Below are positions 15,758 through 25,583 of a stretch of DNA of 55,178 bases, piece by piece. The notes beneath the pieces are model-generated. The model saw nothing but the letters and a program-made list of their open reading frames with translations, searched no databases and had not been told where the DNA came from. The DNA is taken from the NCBI GenBank assembly GCA_015061115.1, contig SUXE01000021.1, forward strand, positions 1 to 55,178, written 5' to 3'. Source of the stretch: Bacteroidales bacterium (lineage in GTDB: Bacteria; Bacteroidota; Bacteroidia; Bacteroidales; Paludibacteraceae). A program made the translations under genes and the position numbers. How positions within the stretch are numbered: the first letter of the stretch is position 1; each line of letters begins with the position of its first letter.

Positions 15758-17635
15758 ATGAAAACAGACTTACTATTCCTTACATTGCTTGCGGCATCGT
15801 CGACCGTTGTCAATGCTGCGGATGTGAAGATTTCCGTCGACACAAAAAGTGGGGCTTATAAATACAGTCCGTATTTGTTCGGAAAGAACACCTCGGACAT
15901 CCCATATCAGCCAGGAAAGACACTCGACCCTGAAGCTGAATCCCTTTTGAAAGAGAGCGGAATCAAGTTTGTACGCCTCAACAACGGAAACAACGCGACA
16001 AAATACAACTACAAAAAGCATCTCACTTGTCATCCCGACTGGTACAGCAACATCTACGATTGCGACTGGGACATGTCATCAAAAGTGATGAATGAAAGTT
16101 TTCCTGGAATCCAGGCAATGTACTCGTTCCAGCTATGCGGATATGTAGCGTCTTCCAAAGAACATAATTTCAACGACTGGGAATTCAACCAGAGTCAATG
16201 GGGAGAATGGTGTTCATGGCCATTGTGTGGAGGCGGTGAAGTGATCGACCTCGAGAAAAAGGAATATAAGGCAGGAGACACGTCGCTCTATCTTGAAGAA
16301 TGGAGCACTGAGCAGACGACGGACATCCTCACCTATTGGAAGGATGAGTTGAAACGAGACATGAGCCAGTTCATCTACTGGAATATGGACAATGAGCCGG
16401 AGATGTGGAGTTGGACACATAAAGATGTGCAACCTGATTTTGATCCTGAATTTTACGTGCAGCAATATGTGAAAGTGGCATTGGCGGCAAAACAAAAATT
16501 TCCGGAAATCAAGCTTTGCGGACCTGTTGCAGGAAGCGAGTGGACATGGTTCGCCACAAGCGGCACGACAAACCAGTTCCCTAAATGGGAAGGAAAGCAG
16601 ATGCCTTGGCTTGAATATTTCATCATGCGTATCGGTCAGGAGCAGAAAAAACATGGTGTCAAACTTCTTGACGTGCTTGACATCCACTACTACCCAAGCG
16701 GAGAGAAGAGTGAAGAGGTGAACCTACAGTCACACCGCACATATTTCGACCGTGAATATGACAATCCAGAAGCGAATGGACTTTACACTTTGAATGGCGG
16801 ATGGGACACCAATATCAAGAAAGAGTATATTCTCGGACGCTGCGACGACTGGATGAAAAAATATATCGGTGAGGATCACGGAGTTACATTCTCAGTGTCG
16901 GAATACAATATCAGCAGTAAATTTGAGCCAATCACTCATGCGATCGCATATATCAGCCACGTGGGAGAATTGATGAAAAACAACGGAGAGTTTTTCACTC
17001 CATGGGGTTGGAATGTAGGAATGTGGGAAGCCATACATCTGATGGCACGTTACAGCAAGGAATATTACGTGCCTAGCGAATCGTCGGATGTCAATATGGT
17101 GGAGAGTTATGTCACTGTCAACAAGAACAATACAGAAGCCACATTGCTGATTGTCAACCGATCGACAAAAGATGATGCCGACGTGGAAGTTGCGGTGTCT
17201 GGAATGGAGATCGCAGATGGAAACGTTAAGACCCTTTCATTGTCTAATCTTCCTGCGTCGGAGACATTCGTAAGCCATACAGAGAATGCACTTGTGGAAG
17301 GCGACGCTACAATTTCAAACGGAGTCGTCAAAACATCCTTGCCAGCCAAAAGTATCAAGGCTGTGCTTTTACGCAGTGTCAATGCAGGAGTTGAACCTGT
17401 CATTGCCAAAGGAGATGCCATAGTCTACCCTACTGTGTCAGACGGACAGTTTTTTGCCAAGTCAGCCGACGGAATTCAAAGCATCGACATCATCGGGGCT
17501 GACGGAACACACAACGAATCAGTCGTAGGCAATGGCAATGATTTCATAGCGTTTGATATTGCAAAGAAAGGAGCTTACATCATAAGAATCAACGGAAAAG
17601 AAAACACAACTGTCACAAAAGTAGTTGTGAAATAA
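15758..17635 (+). CDS. GH44-like endoglucanase/xyloglucanase with T9SS type A sorting domain
   Basis: The 625-residue secreted glycoside hydrolase has a signal peptide (1-20, ending VNA), a GH44-like TIM-barrel domain (about 22-445), a small beta domain (about 450-545) and a C-terminal type A sorting domain (about 555-625, ending TKVVVK). The proposed acid/base is Glu213 in NMDNEPEMWSWTH and the proposed nucleophile is Glu382 in SVSEYNI. LDVLDIHYYP at about 304-313 is also typical of GH44. Such enzymes cut beta-1,4-glucans, including xyloglucan and cellulose. A TACTTTTG box at 15709-15716 right after the permease stop suggests its own promoter. Confidence 0.85.
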   Translation: MKTDLLFLTLLAASSTVVNAADVKISVDTKSGAYKYSPYLFGKNTSDIPYQPGKTLDPEAESLLKESGIKFVRLNNGNNATKYNYKKHLTCHPDWYSNIYDCDWDMSSKVMNESFPGIQAMYSFQLCGYVASSKEHNFNDWEFNQSQWGEWCSWPLCGGGEVIDLEKKEYKAGDTSLYLEEWSTEQTTDILTYWKDELKRDMSQFIYWNMDNEPEMWSWTHKDVQPDFDPEFYVQQYVKVALAAKQKFPEIKLCGPVAGSEWTWFATSGTTNQFPKWEGKQMPWLEYFIMRIGQEQKKHGVKLLDVLDIHYYPSGEKSEEVNLQSHRTYFDREYDNPEANGLYTLNGGWDTNIKKEYILGRCDDWMKKYIGEDHGVTFSVSEYNISSKFEPITHAIAYISHVGELMKNNGEFFTPWGWNVGMWEAIHLMARYSKEYYVPSESSDVNMVESYVTVNKNNTEATLLIVNRSTKDDADVEVAVSGMEIADGNVKTLSLSNLPASETFVSHTENALVEGDATISNGVVKTSLPAKSIKAVLLRSVNAGVEPVIAKGDAIVYPTVSDGQFFAKSADGIQSIDIIGADGTHNESVVGNGNDFIAFDIAKKGAYIIRINGKENTTVTKVVVK

Positions 17636-17662
17636 ACACACTATTATCTCTATATATAATTA

Positions 17663-17690
17663 AAAAAGACGGGAGCAATCCCGTCTTTTT
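17663..17690 (+). terminator. Terminator of the GH44 gene
   Basis: A perfect 12-bp stem (17663-17674 with 17679-17690), GCAA tetraloop and T-tract. It lies 28 bp after the stop codon. Confidence 0.9.
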
Positions 17691-17825
17691 GTGTGCATTT
17701 TAGGTTGTAAAAACATTTCTTTTTTCTAAAATAGCCATATATTGTCAAAATAAGACTATATTTTTTTGCTTATTTTGAGCTAAATGTGTAAATTAGTGTC
17801 ATATTTAATATAATAAATATATTAT

Positions 17826-19295
17826 ATGGACTATACAGAATTATTGGAGAGGCAAATTATCGGAAGACTTCGAATTGATAATCCTTGGTGGACTGAAAGT
17901 GAAATACCAGATTTCTATCAAGACATGCAACCAAGGCTATATCTGGATATTTTCTATTCTCTAGTCACAAATACAGAATTGAAACGTGCTGTAATTCTGA
18001 TGGGACCTAGACGTGTCGGCAAGACAGTTATGATATACCATACTATAGCCCGTCTGTTAGCAGAAGGAGTACCACAACAGAACATTATTTATATTTCTGT
18101 TGAAACTCCAATTTATAACAAAATATATTTGGAGCAATTGTTCAACCTCTCAAAACAGACTTTAGGCAAGTCTGAAGAAGATCGTGAACAATATTATGTT
18201 TTCTTCGATGAGATTCAATACTTAAAAGATTGGGAGATAAACCTAAAATCTTTGGTTGATACATACAAAAATGTGAAATTTGTTGCTAGTGGATCTGCTG
18301 CTGCCGAGCTTAAAAGACGAAGCAATGAAAGTGGTGCTGGACGATTCACCGATTTCAGTTTACCCCCATTGACATTTTATGAATATGTTCATTTGAAAGG
18401 ATATGAACCGCTGATGATTCCCCGCAAGATGCAATGGAAAGGTGACGAAATTGACTGTTTTGACTCAATAGATATTGATAAACTAAACAAATTATTCATC
18501 GATTACATTAACTATGGAGGTTATCCAGAAGTAGTTTTCTCGGAAAAGATCCAAGAAAATCCAGGACAGTTTATCCGTCATGACATTATTGATAAAGTGT
18601 TATTGCGAGATTTACCTAGTTTATATGGAATCCAAGATGTCCAAGAACTTAATTCCTTATTCACAATGATAGCCTATCATTCAGGCGGCCAATTCTCATA
18701 CGAGACAATGTCAAAGGAATCTGGAGTAAGAAAAGATTTGCTGAGAAAATATATTAGCTATTTAGAAGCAGCTTTCTTAATTCGGGTAATACATAGAACT
18801 GATGATAATGCAAAAAAATACCAAAGAGAAACAAGTTTCAAAATATATTTGACCAATCCTTCATTAAGATGTGCCCTTTTTCAGCCTATCAAGGTGACAG
18901 ACGCTGAGATTGGCGATATGGTGGAAACAGCTGTATATGCACAATGGATTCCAAGACAAAGCACAGATTCTGTCATCACCTTTGCGAACTGGAGACTCAA
19001 CAGAAAAACACAAGGCGAAGTTGATATTGTAGGAATTGATACAGGCAGACAAAAGCCTCAATGGGCCGTTGAAATCAAATGGTCAGATAGATACGCAGAA
19101 CGTCCTGAAGAACTAGAGTCTTTATTATGGTACATGCCAAAGAATGGATTAACAGATGCTATAGTCACAAGCGAAACTGTGACTATGAAGAAGGAAATGG
19201 ATAATGTTGTACTCCATTTTATGCCAGTAGCTTGCTATGCATATACTGTAGCTCGAAACACGTTAGAGAACACACGTTTCTTGTACGGATTGTAG
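17826..19295 (+). CDS. ATP-binding protein, AAA/DUF4143 type
   Basis: The 489-residue cytoplasmic ATPase has a Walker A motif GPRRVGKT at 60-67 and a Walker B FFDEIQ at 126-131, followed by the C-terminal domain usual for the archaeal-type ATPase/DUF4143 family (ending in a nuclease-like WAVEIKWSDR segment near 418). Members are abundant in Bacteroidota and often occur as many paralogues. Their role is not established. It stands alone behind an AT-rich stretch, and no partner is adjacent. Confidence 0.88.
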   Translation: MDYTELLERQIIGRLRIDNPWWTESEIPDFYQDMQPRLYLDIFYSLVTNTELKRAVILMGPRRVGKTVMIYHTIARLLAEGVPQQNIIYISVETPIYNKIYLEQLFNLSKQTLGKSEEDREQYYVFFDEIQYLKDWEINLKSLVDTYKNVKFVASGSAAAELKRRSNESGAGRFTDFSLPPLTFYEYVHLKGYEPLMIPRKMQWKGDEIDCFDSIDIDKLNKLFIDYINYGGYPEVVFSEKIQENPGQFIRHDIIDKVLLRDLPSLYGIQDVQELNSLFTMIAYHSGGQFSYETMSKESGVRKDLLRKYISYLEAAFLIRVIHRTDDNAKKYQRETSFKIYLTNPSLRCALFQPIKVTDAEIGDMVETAVYAQWIPRQSTDSVITFANWRLNRKTQGEVDIVGIDTGRQKPQWAVEIKWSDRYAERPEELESLLWYMPKNGLTDAIVTSETVTMKKEMDNVVLHFMPVACYAYTVARNTLENTRFLYGL

Positions 19296-19302
19296 AGTTC
19301 CA

Positions 19303-19338
19303 TGCAAATTAAGCACGGCAAATCGTGCTTAATTTGCA
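19303..19338. repeat. Perfect inverted repeat
   Basis: Fifteen bases (19303-19317) pair perfectly with 19324-19338 around the loop GCAAAT. It lies just after the ATPase gene but has no T-tract, so it is either a weak bidirectional terminator or a dispersed palindrome. From here to the htpG terminator at 19565 I see nothing else. Confidence 0.7.
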
Positions 19339-19564
19339 ATCGTAATACAACATAATGATTACCAATCATATATACAAGAAAAATAAGATATAGTTTTACG
19401 GCATCAGCACTACAAAGATTCTTAAAGGATACGGACCACGCCTCCATCTTCAATAAAAACTCGCTTTCTTCATTGCAAAAATTAACTTTCGACATTCAGA
19501 GAAAATAAAGAACCAGTAGTTTCTCGAGTCACAATTAATTAATTCATTCCCATTCCCACACAAA

Positions 19565-19594
19565 AAAGGCAGTGGAATCAAATCCACTGCCTTT
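19565..19594 (-). terminator. Terminator of htpG
   Basis: Stem 19565-19576 with 19583-19594 (12 bp, perfect), loop of six. Read on the minus strand it ends in a T-tract supplied by the A run at 19562-19567. Confidence 0.85.
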
Positions 19595-19652
19595 CGTTTA
19601 TCTCAAAATGCCAATTCTATTCAGCATTTCGCATTTATAATTCAGCATTTTC

Positions 19653-21704
19653 TTACAACATCTTCATGCTTCTTGAAATGAAGTTGTCTAGAGCTGAACC
19701 CTTTAGCAAACCTACGCTCAACAATGACAAATCCACCAACTGCTTCATCTCATCGCTCTCTGCTGCAAACGAATTGTATGCGGCATCACGTGTCGCCTGT
19801 TTTTCAGTAAGTCGTGTCTCACACTCCTTGATTGTAGACTGTGCCTCTGGCTTGATCTTGCCATCTGAATCCTTTTGGTTTCGAAGATTTGAAATGTTAT
19901 CCTCAAGTTCACGAATCTCAGTAAGCACTCCGCTCAAACTACTTGCTGTCTTATCTTTAAGTTCACGCAAGATCTTGCTGATCAAACCACTGTTCTCGTT
20001 CACAACAAAGTTGTATGAGTCAGGCATATCACCGTAGAAATTCATGCCAGGCTGATTACGAGACATCTCCTTCATTCTACGCATAAACTCATTCTGCGTG
20101 ATTTCTACAGCCTGAGAATCAGCATCAGCATTGACGAAGCTTACGATAAAGTTAAACTTGTCGTTCTTTGGCAAAATGCTCTGGAATGCTGTCGTAAGAG
20201 CAGTCTGGTCTTCCTGAGACATCTCCACTTTCTTCTCGTCGCCCTTAGGGATAAGCTTGTCGATTGTATCCGCGTCGACACGGGCGAAACGAAGTTTTCC
20301 ACCTTCACTCTTATGCTCCAACATCGACATGAAATGAGAATCCAACTCTCCATCCATCATCAACACATCATAACCCTTATCTTTTGCTTTCTGGATGAAT
20401 GAGTATTGAGCCTCCTTATCTGTGGCATATAGGTAGACAACAGAATCGTTCTTATCTTTCTGGTTAGCCTCAACCAACTTGCTGTACTCCTCAAGTGTGT
20501 AATACTTATCGTCGACATTCTTCAAAAGCACGAATTTCCTTGCCTTCTCCTCGAACTTCTCCTCCGTAAGCATTCCGTATTCGATGAAAATCTTTAGGCT
20601 GTCCCACTTGCTCTCGAAATCTGCACGATCGGCATTAAACAACTCCTGCAGACGGTCTGCCACCTTCTTTGTGATATGGGAAGAGATCTTCTTCACATTC
20701 TGGTCGCTCTGCAAATAGCTTCTCGACACATTCAACGGAATATCAGGAGAATCAATCACACCGTGAAGAAGTGTCAGGAATTCAGGCACGATACCCTCTA
20801 CTGAATCTGTGACGAATACCTGGTTGCAGTAGAGCTGAATCTTATTCTTCTGAATCTGGAAATTATTCTTGATCTTAGGGAAATAAAGAATACCAGTCAA
20901 ATTGAATGGATAATCGACATTCAAATGAATATGGAACAAAGGATCATCACCCATTGGATAAAGTTCACGATAGAAATTAGTGTAGTCTTCATCCTTCAAA
21001 TCAGCAGGTTTCTTAGTCCATGCTGGCGACGGGTTGTTGATGATCTTATCTTTGTCAGTCTCAACACTCTTACCATCTTTCCACTCTGTCTCTTTTCCGA
21101 AAGCGATCTCAACAGGAAGGAACTTGCAATATTTGTTTAGCAACTCACTGATTTTATTCTCCTCAAGGAACTCCTTGTTCTCGTCGTCGATATGCATCAC
21201 GATATCGGTACCACGACGCTCCTTTGTTGTCTCCTCCAAAGTGTATTCAGTGTCGCCGTTGCAGCTCCACTTCATGGCCTTTGAGCCATCCTTATAAGAA
21301 AGAGTGATGATGTCGACACTCTTCGACACCATGAATGACGAATAGAAGCCAAGACCGAAGTGACCGATAATGGCATTTGCGTTGTTCTTATATTTCTCTA
21401 CAAACTCTTCAGCGCCTGAAAATGCAATCTGATTGATATACTTCTCAATCTCATCAGCGGTCATACCGATACCAGAGTCGGAAACAGTAAGTGTGCCAGC
21501 CTCCTTGTCTATCTTGACACGCACCTTAAGATCACCAAGCTCACCGCTAAATTCACCGACAGAAGCCAATGTCTTTAGCTTGCTCGTAGCATCTACAGCG
21601 TTCGACACTATCTCACGCAAAAAAATCTCGTGATCTGAATAAAGGAACTTTTTGATGACGGGAAAGATGTTCGCCGTCGTTACGCCAATATTACCTGTAG
21701 CCAT
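19653..21704 (-). CDS. htpG: Molecular chaperone HtpG (bacterial Hsp90)
   Basis: HtpG is a cytosolic ATP-dependent chaperone. The 683-residue protein carries the GHKL ATPase motifs: NAVDAT at 35-40, DSGIGM at 76-81 and GHFGLGFYSSFM from 114. The middle domain with the catalytic arginine region (NVSRSYLQ near 345) and the C-terminal dimerisation domain follow. It is somewhat longer than E. coli HtpG (624), as is usual in Bacteroidota. It is transcribed alone, divergent from the potassium channel gene. Confidence 0.97.
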   Translation of the reverse strand: MATGNIGVTTANIFPVIKKFLYSDHEIFLREIVSNAVDATSKLKTLASVGEFSGELGDLKVRVKIDKEAGTLTVSDSGIGMTADEIEKYINQIAFSGAEEFVEKYKNNANAIIGHFGLGFYSSFMVSKSVDIITLSYKDGSKAMKWSCNGDTEYTLEETTKERRGTDIVMHIDDENKEFLEENKISELLNKYCKFLPVEIAFGKETEWKDGKSVETDKDKIINNPSPAWTKKPADLKDEDYTNFYRELYPMGDDPLFHIHLNVDYPFNLTGILYFPKIKNNFQIQKNKIQLYCNQVFVTDSVEGIVPEFLTLLHGVIDSPDIPLNVSRSYLQSDQNVKKISSHITKKVADRLQELFNADRADFESKWDSLKIFIEYGMLTEEKFEEKARKFVLLKNVDDKYYTLEEYSKLVEANQKDKNDSVVYLYATDKEAQYSFIQKAKDKGYDVLMMDGELDSHFMSMLEHKSEGGKLRFARVDADTIDKLIPKGDEKKVEMSQEDQTALTTAFQSILPKNDKFNFIVSFVNADADSQAVEITQNEFMRRMKEMSRNQPGMNFYGDMPDSYNFVVNENSGLISKILRELKDKTASSLSGVLTEIRELEDNISNLRNQKDSDGKIKPEAQSTIKECETRLTEKQATRDAAYNSFAAESDEMKQLVDLSLLSVGLLKGSALDNFISRSMKML

Positions 21705-21856
21705 ATATCTTAATTTTTTTTGTTTCTGCTTTACGCTTACGTAAAATCAAAATGTATGCCACCAGCAAATTTCCATATCTGCTCTGCCCTTTTGACATAC
21801 GAATAGCAAAAGACATGACAATTTTGCACGATTGATGATTGATGGTTGACTGTTAT

Positions 21857-21888
21857 TTTGTGACACTACCAAATAAAGATTATCTTTG
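21857..21888 (+). promoter_or_regulatory. Promoter of the potassium channel gene
   Basis: TTTG at 21857-21860, 20 bp and TATCTTTG at 21881-21888. The start codon at 21900 is so close that the mRNA would be nearly leaderless; a second in-frame ATG lies at 21909. Confidence 0.65.
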
Positions 21889-21899
21889 CATGCGAAAAG

Positions 21900-22730
21900 A
21901 TGACCTATATGTTTAATTATATAAAAGACGGTAGTCTTAAAAGAGAATGCCGAAAAATATTGTTTGATTGCGACTCGCCGGAAGGGAAAATGTTTGATGT
22001 CCTTCTTACCGGATTCATTCTGCTGTCGGTAGTAGTGGTGATTATCGGCACTGTCCCTGCTGTGGCAACTCGTTTCAGCACAGAGTTTGAGGTGCTCGAA
22101 TGGATATTCACTATTTTCTTCACGATAGAATATATCATGCGCGTCTACTGTGAGGAAAAGCCCCTGAATTATATCTTCAGTGTTTTCGGAATTATAGATT
22201 TGATTTCGACGTTGCCAACCTACATCAGCCTCATCACACCGTCTGCCCACTCGTTGGCAGTCATACGTATTTTCAGAATCATACGTATTTTCAGGATATT
22301 CCGTCTCTTCTATTTTTTGAGCGAGGGAGAGGCTCTCATCAACGCATTCCGCGACAGTTCGAAGAAACTGATCGTCTTTTTCTCACTCGTCGTGCTTGTG
22401 GTGATTTCACTCGGAGCTTTGATGTATATAGTGGAGAGCGACGAAGAAGGCACCGCTTTCTACAACATTCCCGTCTCCATCTATTGGGCAGTCGTGACGA
22501 TGACGACGGTGGGATATGGCGACATCGCGCCCATCACCACAATGGGAAGAATCATCTCCACATTCGTCATGCTTCTCGGTTATATAGTTATTGCCGTGCC
22601 GACGGGTGTCGTCTCGTCGTCTATGCTTGAAGGTTATGAAAAATCAAAAGCCAAAACATGCAAGAACTGCGGTGAGAAAACAAACAGAAGCGACTCTCTT
22701 TTCTGCAAACACTGCGGAAAAAGATTATAA
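21900..22730 (+). CDS. Voltage-gated-type potassium channel with C-terminal zinc ribbon
   Basis: The 276-residue membrane protein has six spans. S4 (about 119-140) carries arginines at every third position (123, 126, 129, 132, 135), the hallmark of a voltage sensor. The pore loop shows the selectivity filter TVGYGD at 203-208. After S6 the protein ends with a zinc ribbon: Cys254, Cys257, Cys269, Cys272 (CKNC ... CKHC). It should pass K+ across the inner membrane. The ribbon could serve tetramer assembly or sensing, which is inference. It is convergent with the downstream J-domain gene with a 17-bp gap. Confidence 0.92.
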   Translation: MTYMFNYIKDGSLKRECRKILFDCDSPEGKMFDVLLTGFILLSVVVVIIGTVPAVATRFSTEFEVLEWIFTIFFTIEYIMRVYCEEKPLNYIFSVFGIIDLISTLPTYISLITPSAHSLAVIRIFRIIRIFRIFRLFYFLSEGEALINAFRDSSKKLIVFFSLVVLVVISLGALMYIVESDEEGTAFYNIPVSIYWAVVTMTTVGYGDIAPITTMGRIISTFVMLLGYIVIAVPTGVVSSSMLEGYEKSKAKTCKNCGEKTNRSDSLFCKHCGKRL

Positions 22731-22747
22731 TATGGCATTCCGCATTT

Positions 22748-23695
22748 TTAGTTTTTCATTCTCATGATCATCTCATATGCCTGGTTGATTTCCTGAGATT
22801 TTTTAGTGGCATCCTCCACCGCTTGCTCTCCCTGACTCGTATACAGATCAGGATGATATTTTTTCAGCAATTCTCGTTTCATCTTTTTGATATCGTCGAC
22901 TGAAGCGTCTGAGGATAGACCTAGTACAGAATAGGCTTTTTCCAACTCTGCTGACACACGGGAATATGAAGAAGATTGGCTGTTCTCACGTCTCTCCTCC
23001 TGCTTATTATTGCTATAATTATATTGGCTATTACTTTCCTCTCTTCTGTACTCTCTTTCTTTTTGCTTGATATAACGTTCATACCACTCAGCACGACGCT
23101 GCTTGAACTCCTCATAATTCATATATTTGCCAGATTTCATTCTAGTCCAAAACTCGGAGTTCACTTTTGAATAGAGAGTGTCCGTCATTCCTATTCCATC
23201 CTTCACCAAATCAAGCAGTTTTTTCTGATTCTCATCAAGATTACCATTAATATAGGCGACAGACAAAAGATCAATCATAAATTCCTTTTTAAAACAGGAT
23301 TCTTTTGTCTCAAGAAATTCCAAATTCTCCAACAAATGATTTACTTTGATAGTTTCAAGAGCTACTCTATCATATTCTTTCATTATAGTGTTTATATTGG
23401 CAGAGCATCCATTTTCTAGAAATGCAGATTTCACTCGACTTCGGAGCTGATTATCAAGGTCATGATCATAATGATAGTCTTGCGTAAGTTTTGCCATAGC
23501 AACAAACGTTGTAACCATCACTTTCTCTGTTTCAGAAATCTTTCCTTCCGATGAGTTTAACGATAAGAAAAACCTCAAAATGAACTTGATCACTTCACAT
23601 AATACATAAAATATAGCCCTTATAAAAAAAACGACGAACAATAAAACAAACAAAAATATAAATATAACAAATAAATATATAAAATATTTTTCCAT
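22748..23695 (-). CDS. Membrane-anchored TerB-like/J-domain protein, paralogue A
   Basis: The 315-residue protein has an N-terminal hydrophobic anchor (about 5-45), a helical TerB-like domain (about 55-190), a charged tyrosine/glutamine-rich linker (about 210-250) and a C-terminal J domain (about 252-315) with HPD at 281-283. The order anchor, TerB, J resembles DjlA. It would recruit Hsp70 (DnaK) to the membrane. A paralogue of equal length lies at 24636, with a glycosyltransferase between them. A TACATTTG box on the minus strand (23726-23719) would give a short leader. Confidence 0.85.
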   Translation of the reverse strand: MEKYFIYLFVIFIFLFVLLFVVFFIRAIFYVLCEVIKFILRFFLSLNSSEGKISETEKVMVTTFVAMAKLTQDYHYDHDLDNQLRSRVKSAFLENGCSANINTIMKEYDRVALETIKVNHLLENLEFLETKESCFKKEFMIDLLSVAYINGNLDENQKKLLDLVKDGIGMTDTLYSKVNSEFWTRMKSGKYMNYEEFKQRRAEWYERYIKQKEREYRREESNSQYNYSNNKQEERRENSQSSSYSRVSAELEKAYSVLGLSSDASVDDIKKMKRELLKKYHPDLYTSQGEQAVEDATKKSQEINQAYEMIMRMKN

Positions 23696-23718
23696 ACTTC
23701 TTCACAATCAAATCCATA

Positions 23719-23726
23719 CAAATGTA
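23719..23726 (-). promoter_or_regulatory. -7 box of J-domain gene A
   Basis: TACATTTG on the minus strand, about 24 nt upstream of the start codon. I see no convincing -33 element. Confidence 0.4.
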
Positions 23727-23735
23727 AGAATTAAA

Positions 23736-23776
23736 AAAACTCTGTTATGCCATAATGGGCATTTTAACAGAGTTTT
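23736..23776 (-). terminator. Terminator of the glycosyltransferase gene
   Basis: A 12-bp outer stem (23736-23747 with 23765-23776) encloses a short inner stem (TGCC with GGCA). Read on the minus strand it ends in a T run. It separates the glycosyltransferase from J-domain gene A, so these are separate transcripts. Confidence 0.8.
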
Positions 23777-23787
23777 AACACATAGTA

Positions 23788-24525
23788 TCAATGTTTCAAC
23801 GTCCCGTTTCGGATATCTTTTCTGCGACGATTACGTATCTGATTCCAAAGTCGCAATGTGCCGGTGTGCCAGTATCCCATCGTGCAGTTGATTCTTTCAA
23901 AACTACCCTTATATTTCTTTGCTATCTTCTTTAGCTGAGTATAGTATGACTCATCGTACGAACTACCAGGCGAGACATGGTAAATATTAGCTGGTATAAC
24001 ATAAACTTTCTCTGACAGTTGTCTGCATCGAAGACAAAACTCAACAGCATACATATGCCAAGAGTCGCAAATCAAATTCTTGAATATATCGATGTATTTT
24101 GCCTCATTTTTTATAATGAAAAGACATTCGTCAACAGTCTCACAAAGAGTTTCTTCCGTGATATTATAGTCGGACACTTTGCTTGGAGTCACACCGTGAT
24201 AAATGTTACTGATAATGTCCCTGCCGTTCACTCCTGCCACACCTACAATACCGAAATCTCCTATTTTCTCCAAACGGTCGAATATATTATGCAATTCGTC
24301 ATCTTCCATGAAACGGATATCCTGATGAGAAAACACTATATATTTGCCCATACAATTGTCTAGGACACTTTCAAAAGCCACTTTAGCATTAGGGTATCTG
24401 CCATCACTATTATCGACATACTTTAACTCAACATCCACATCAACCTGACTTTCCACACTTGAATTAAGGCAATTCTGCAACAATTGTCGGTTATTGTAAA
24501 CCGATATGACCGTGAATTTTTTCAT
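23788..24525 (-). CDS. Glycosyltransferase, family 2-like
   Basis: The 245-residue protein starts MKKFTVISVYNNRQLL, as GT-A fold enzymes do, followed by a nucleotide-sugar segment (YVDNSDGRYPNAKVAFE, about 36-52). A conserved HQDIRF motif at about 87-92 takes the place of the usual DXD. It lacks membrane spans. The sugar and acceptor are unknown. It stands as a single gene with its own terminator between two paralogous J-domain genes. Confidence 0.8.
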   Translation of the reverse strand: MKKFTVISVYNNRQLLQNCLNSSVESQVDVDVELKYVDNSDGRYPNAKVAFESVLDNCMGKYIVFSHQDIRFMEDDELHNIFDRLEKIGDFGIVGVAGVNGRDIISNIYHGVTPSKVSDYNITEETLCETVDECLFIIKNEAKYIDIFKNLICDSWHMYAVEFCLRCRQLSEKVYVIPANIYHVSPGSSYDESYYTQLKKIAKKYKGSFERINCTMGYWHTGTLRLWNQIRNRRRKDIRNGTLKH

Positions 24526-24635
24526 ATTCGCACTATTATGTATATTTTTTAAGTAAAACGGGACTTTTTTATTTTCATCGTCATCTTAAATACTGCGCAA
24601 AAGTAGAAAAAAATCAAATTCATATTGAACTTGTT

Positions 24636-25583
24636 CTAATTTTTCATTTTCATAATCGTCTCATACGCCTGATTGATTCTCTGCGACTTTATCGTCGCCT
24701 CCTCCACCGCTCGCTCTCCCTTTCCTGAGTACAGATCAGGATGGTATTTCTTCAACAATTCCCTTTTCATCTTCTTTATATCGTCGACGGAAGCGTCTGG
24801 AGACAGCCCAAGAAAAGAATATGCTTTTTCCAACTCTGTTGGTACATGAGTATACGAAGAAGATTGGCGATACTCACGTCTCTCCTCCTGCTTATTGTTG
24901 CTATTGCTATAATTATACTGGCTATAACTCTCCTCTCTTCTATACCCACTTTCCTTTTTCTTGTAATTTCGTTCATTCCATTCAAAACGACGCTTCTTAA
25001 ACTCCTCATAATCCATATACTTGCCTGATCTCATTCTCGACCAGAACATTGACTCAACCCTAGAATAGGCAAAATCGGTCATTCCGATACTTTTTTTCAC
25101 CATGTCTAGCAACTTCCCCTGATTCTCATCAAGATTACCATTGGCATAGGCGATAGATAACAAGCCTATCATAAACTCGTTCTTAAATTGAAAGTCTTTT
25201 GTCTCGAAACGGTCTAATTCGTCTTGCAATTGACTCACTTTGATTGTATTGCCTTGACGCGAAACTCTATGAAACTCTTCCATTATAGCATCCATATATT
25301 TGACACCACCCATTTCTCGAAAAGCAGACTTTACCATATCACTAATCTGAGCTGTGAGTTTTTTATCAACATGATAATCAGGCGTAAGTTTTGCCATAGC
25401 CACAAACGTTCTGATCATCAGTTTATCGCTTTCTGATACTTTTTCCAATATCAACTTCACAAAAAACTTAATGATTCTATATGGGATGTAAAACACAAGC
25501 CATATAAAAAAGCACAGGCTTGCTACTATTAATAAAATTATAATAAATGTCATATACCCTAATTTTTTTGACCGTCGCATCAA
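24636..25583 (-). CDS. Membrane-anchored TerB-like/J-domain protein, paralogue B
   Basis: It has the same length (315) and plan as the protein at 22748: anchor (about 10-40), TerB-like helices (about 50-190), charged linker, J domain with HPD at 281-283. The J domain and the segment ENQ-K-LLD--K--IGMTD are nearly identical between the copies, whereas the anchors differ. An MR-start slightly downstream is possible, but the 25583 start gives the better anchor. The pair arose by duplication around the glycosyltransferase gene. Confidence 0.85.
   Translation of the reverse strand: MMRRSKKLGYMTFIIILLIVASLCFFIWLVFYIPYRIIKFFVKLILEKVSESDKLMIRTFVAMAKLTPDYHVDKKLTAQISDMVKSAFREMGGVKYMDAIMEEFHRVSRQGNTIKVSQLQDELDRFETKDFQFKNEFMIGLLSIAYANGNLDENQGKLLDMVKKSIGMTDFAYSRVESMFWSRMRSGKYMDYEEFKKRRFEWNERNYKKKESGYRREESYSQYNYSNSNNKQEERREYRQSSSYTHVPTELEKAYSFLGLSPDASVDDIKKMKRELLKKYHPDLYSGKGERAVEEATIKSQRINQAYETIMKMKN

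Noticed and set aside
21729-21746. Hairpin TTTACG/CGTAAA upstream of htpG as a heat-shock operator
   Set aside because: It is short and AT-rich and does not match the CIRCE sequence. No second copy lies near another heat-shock gene in the window.
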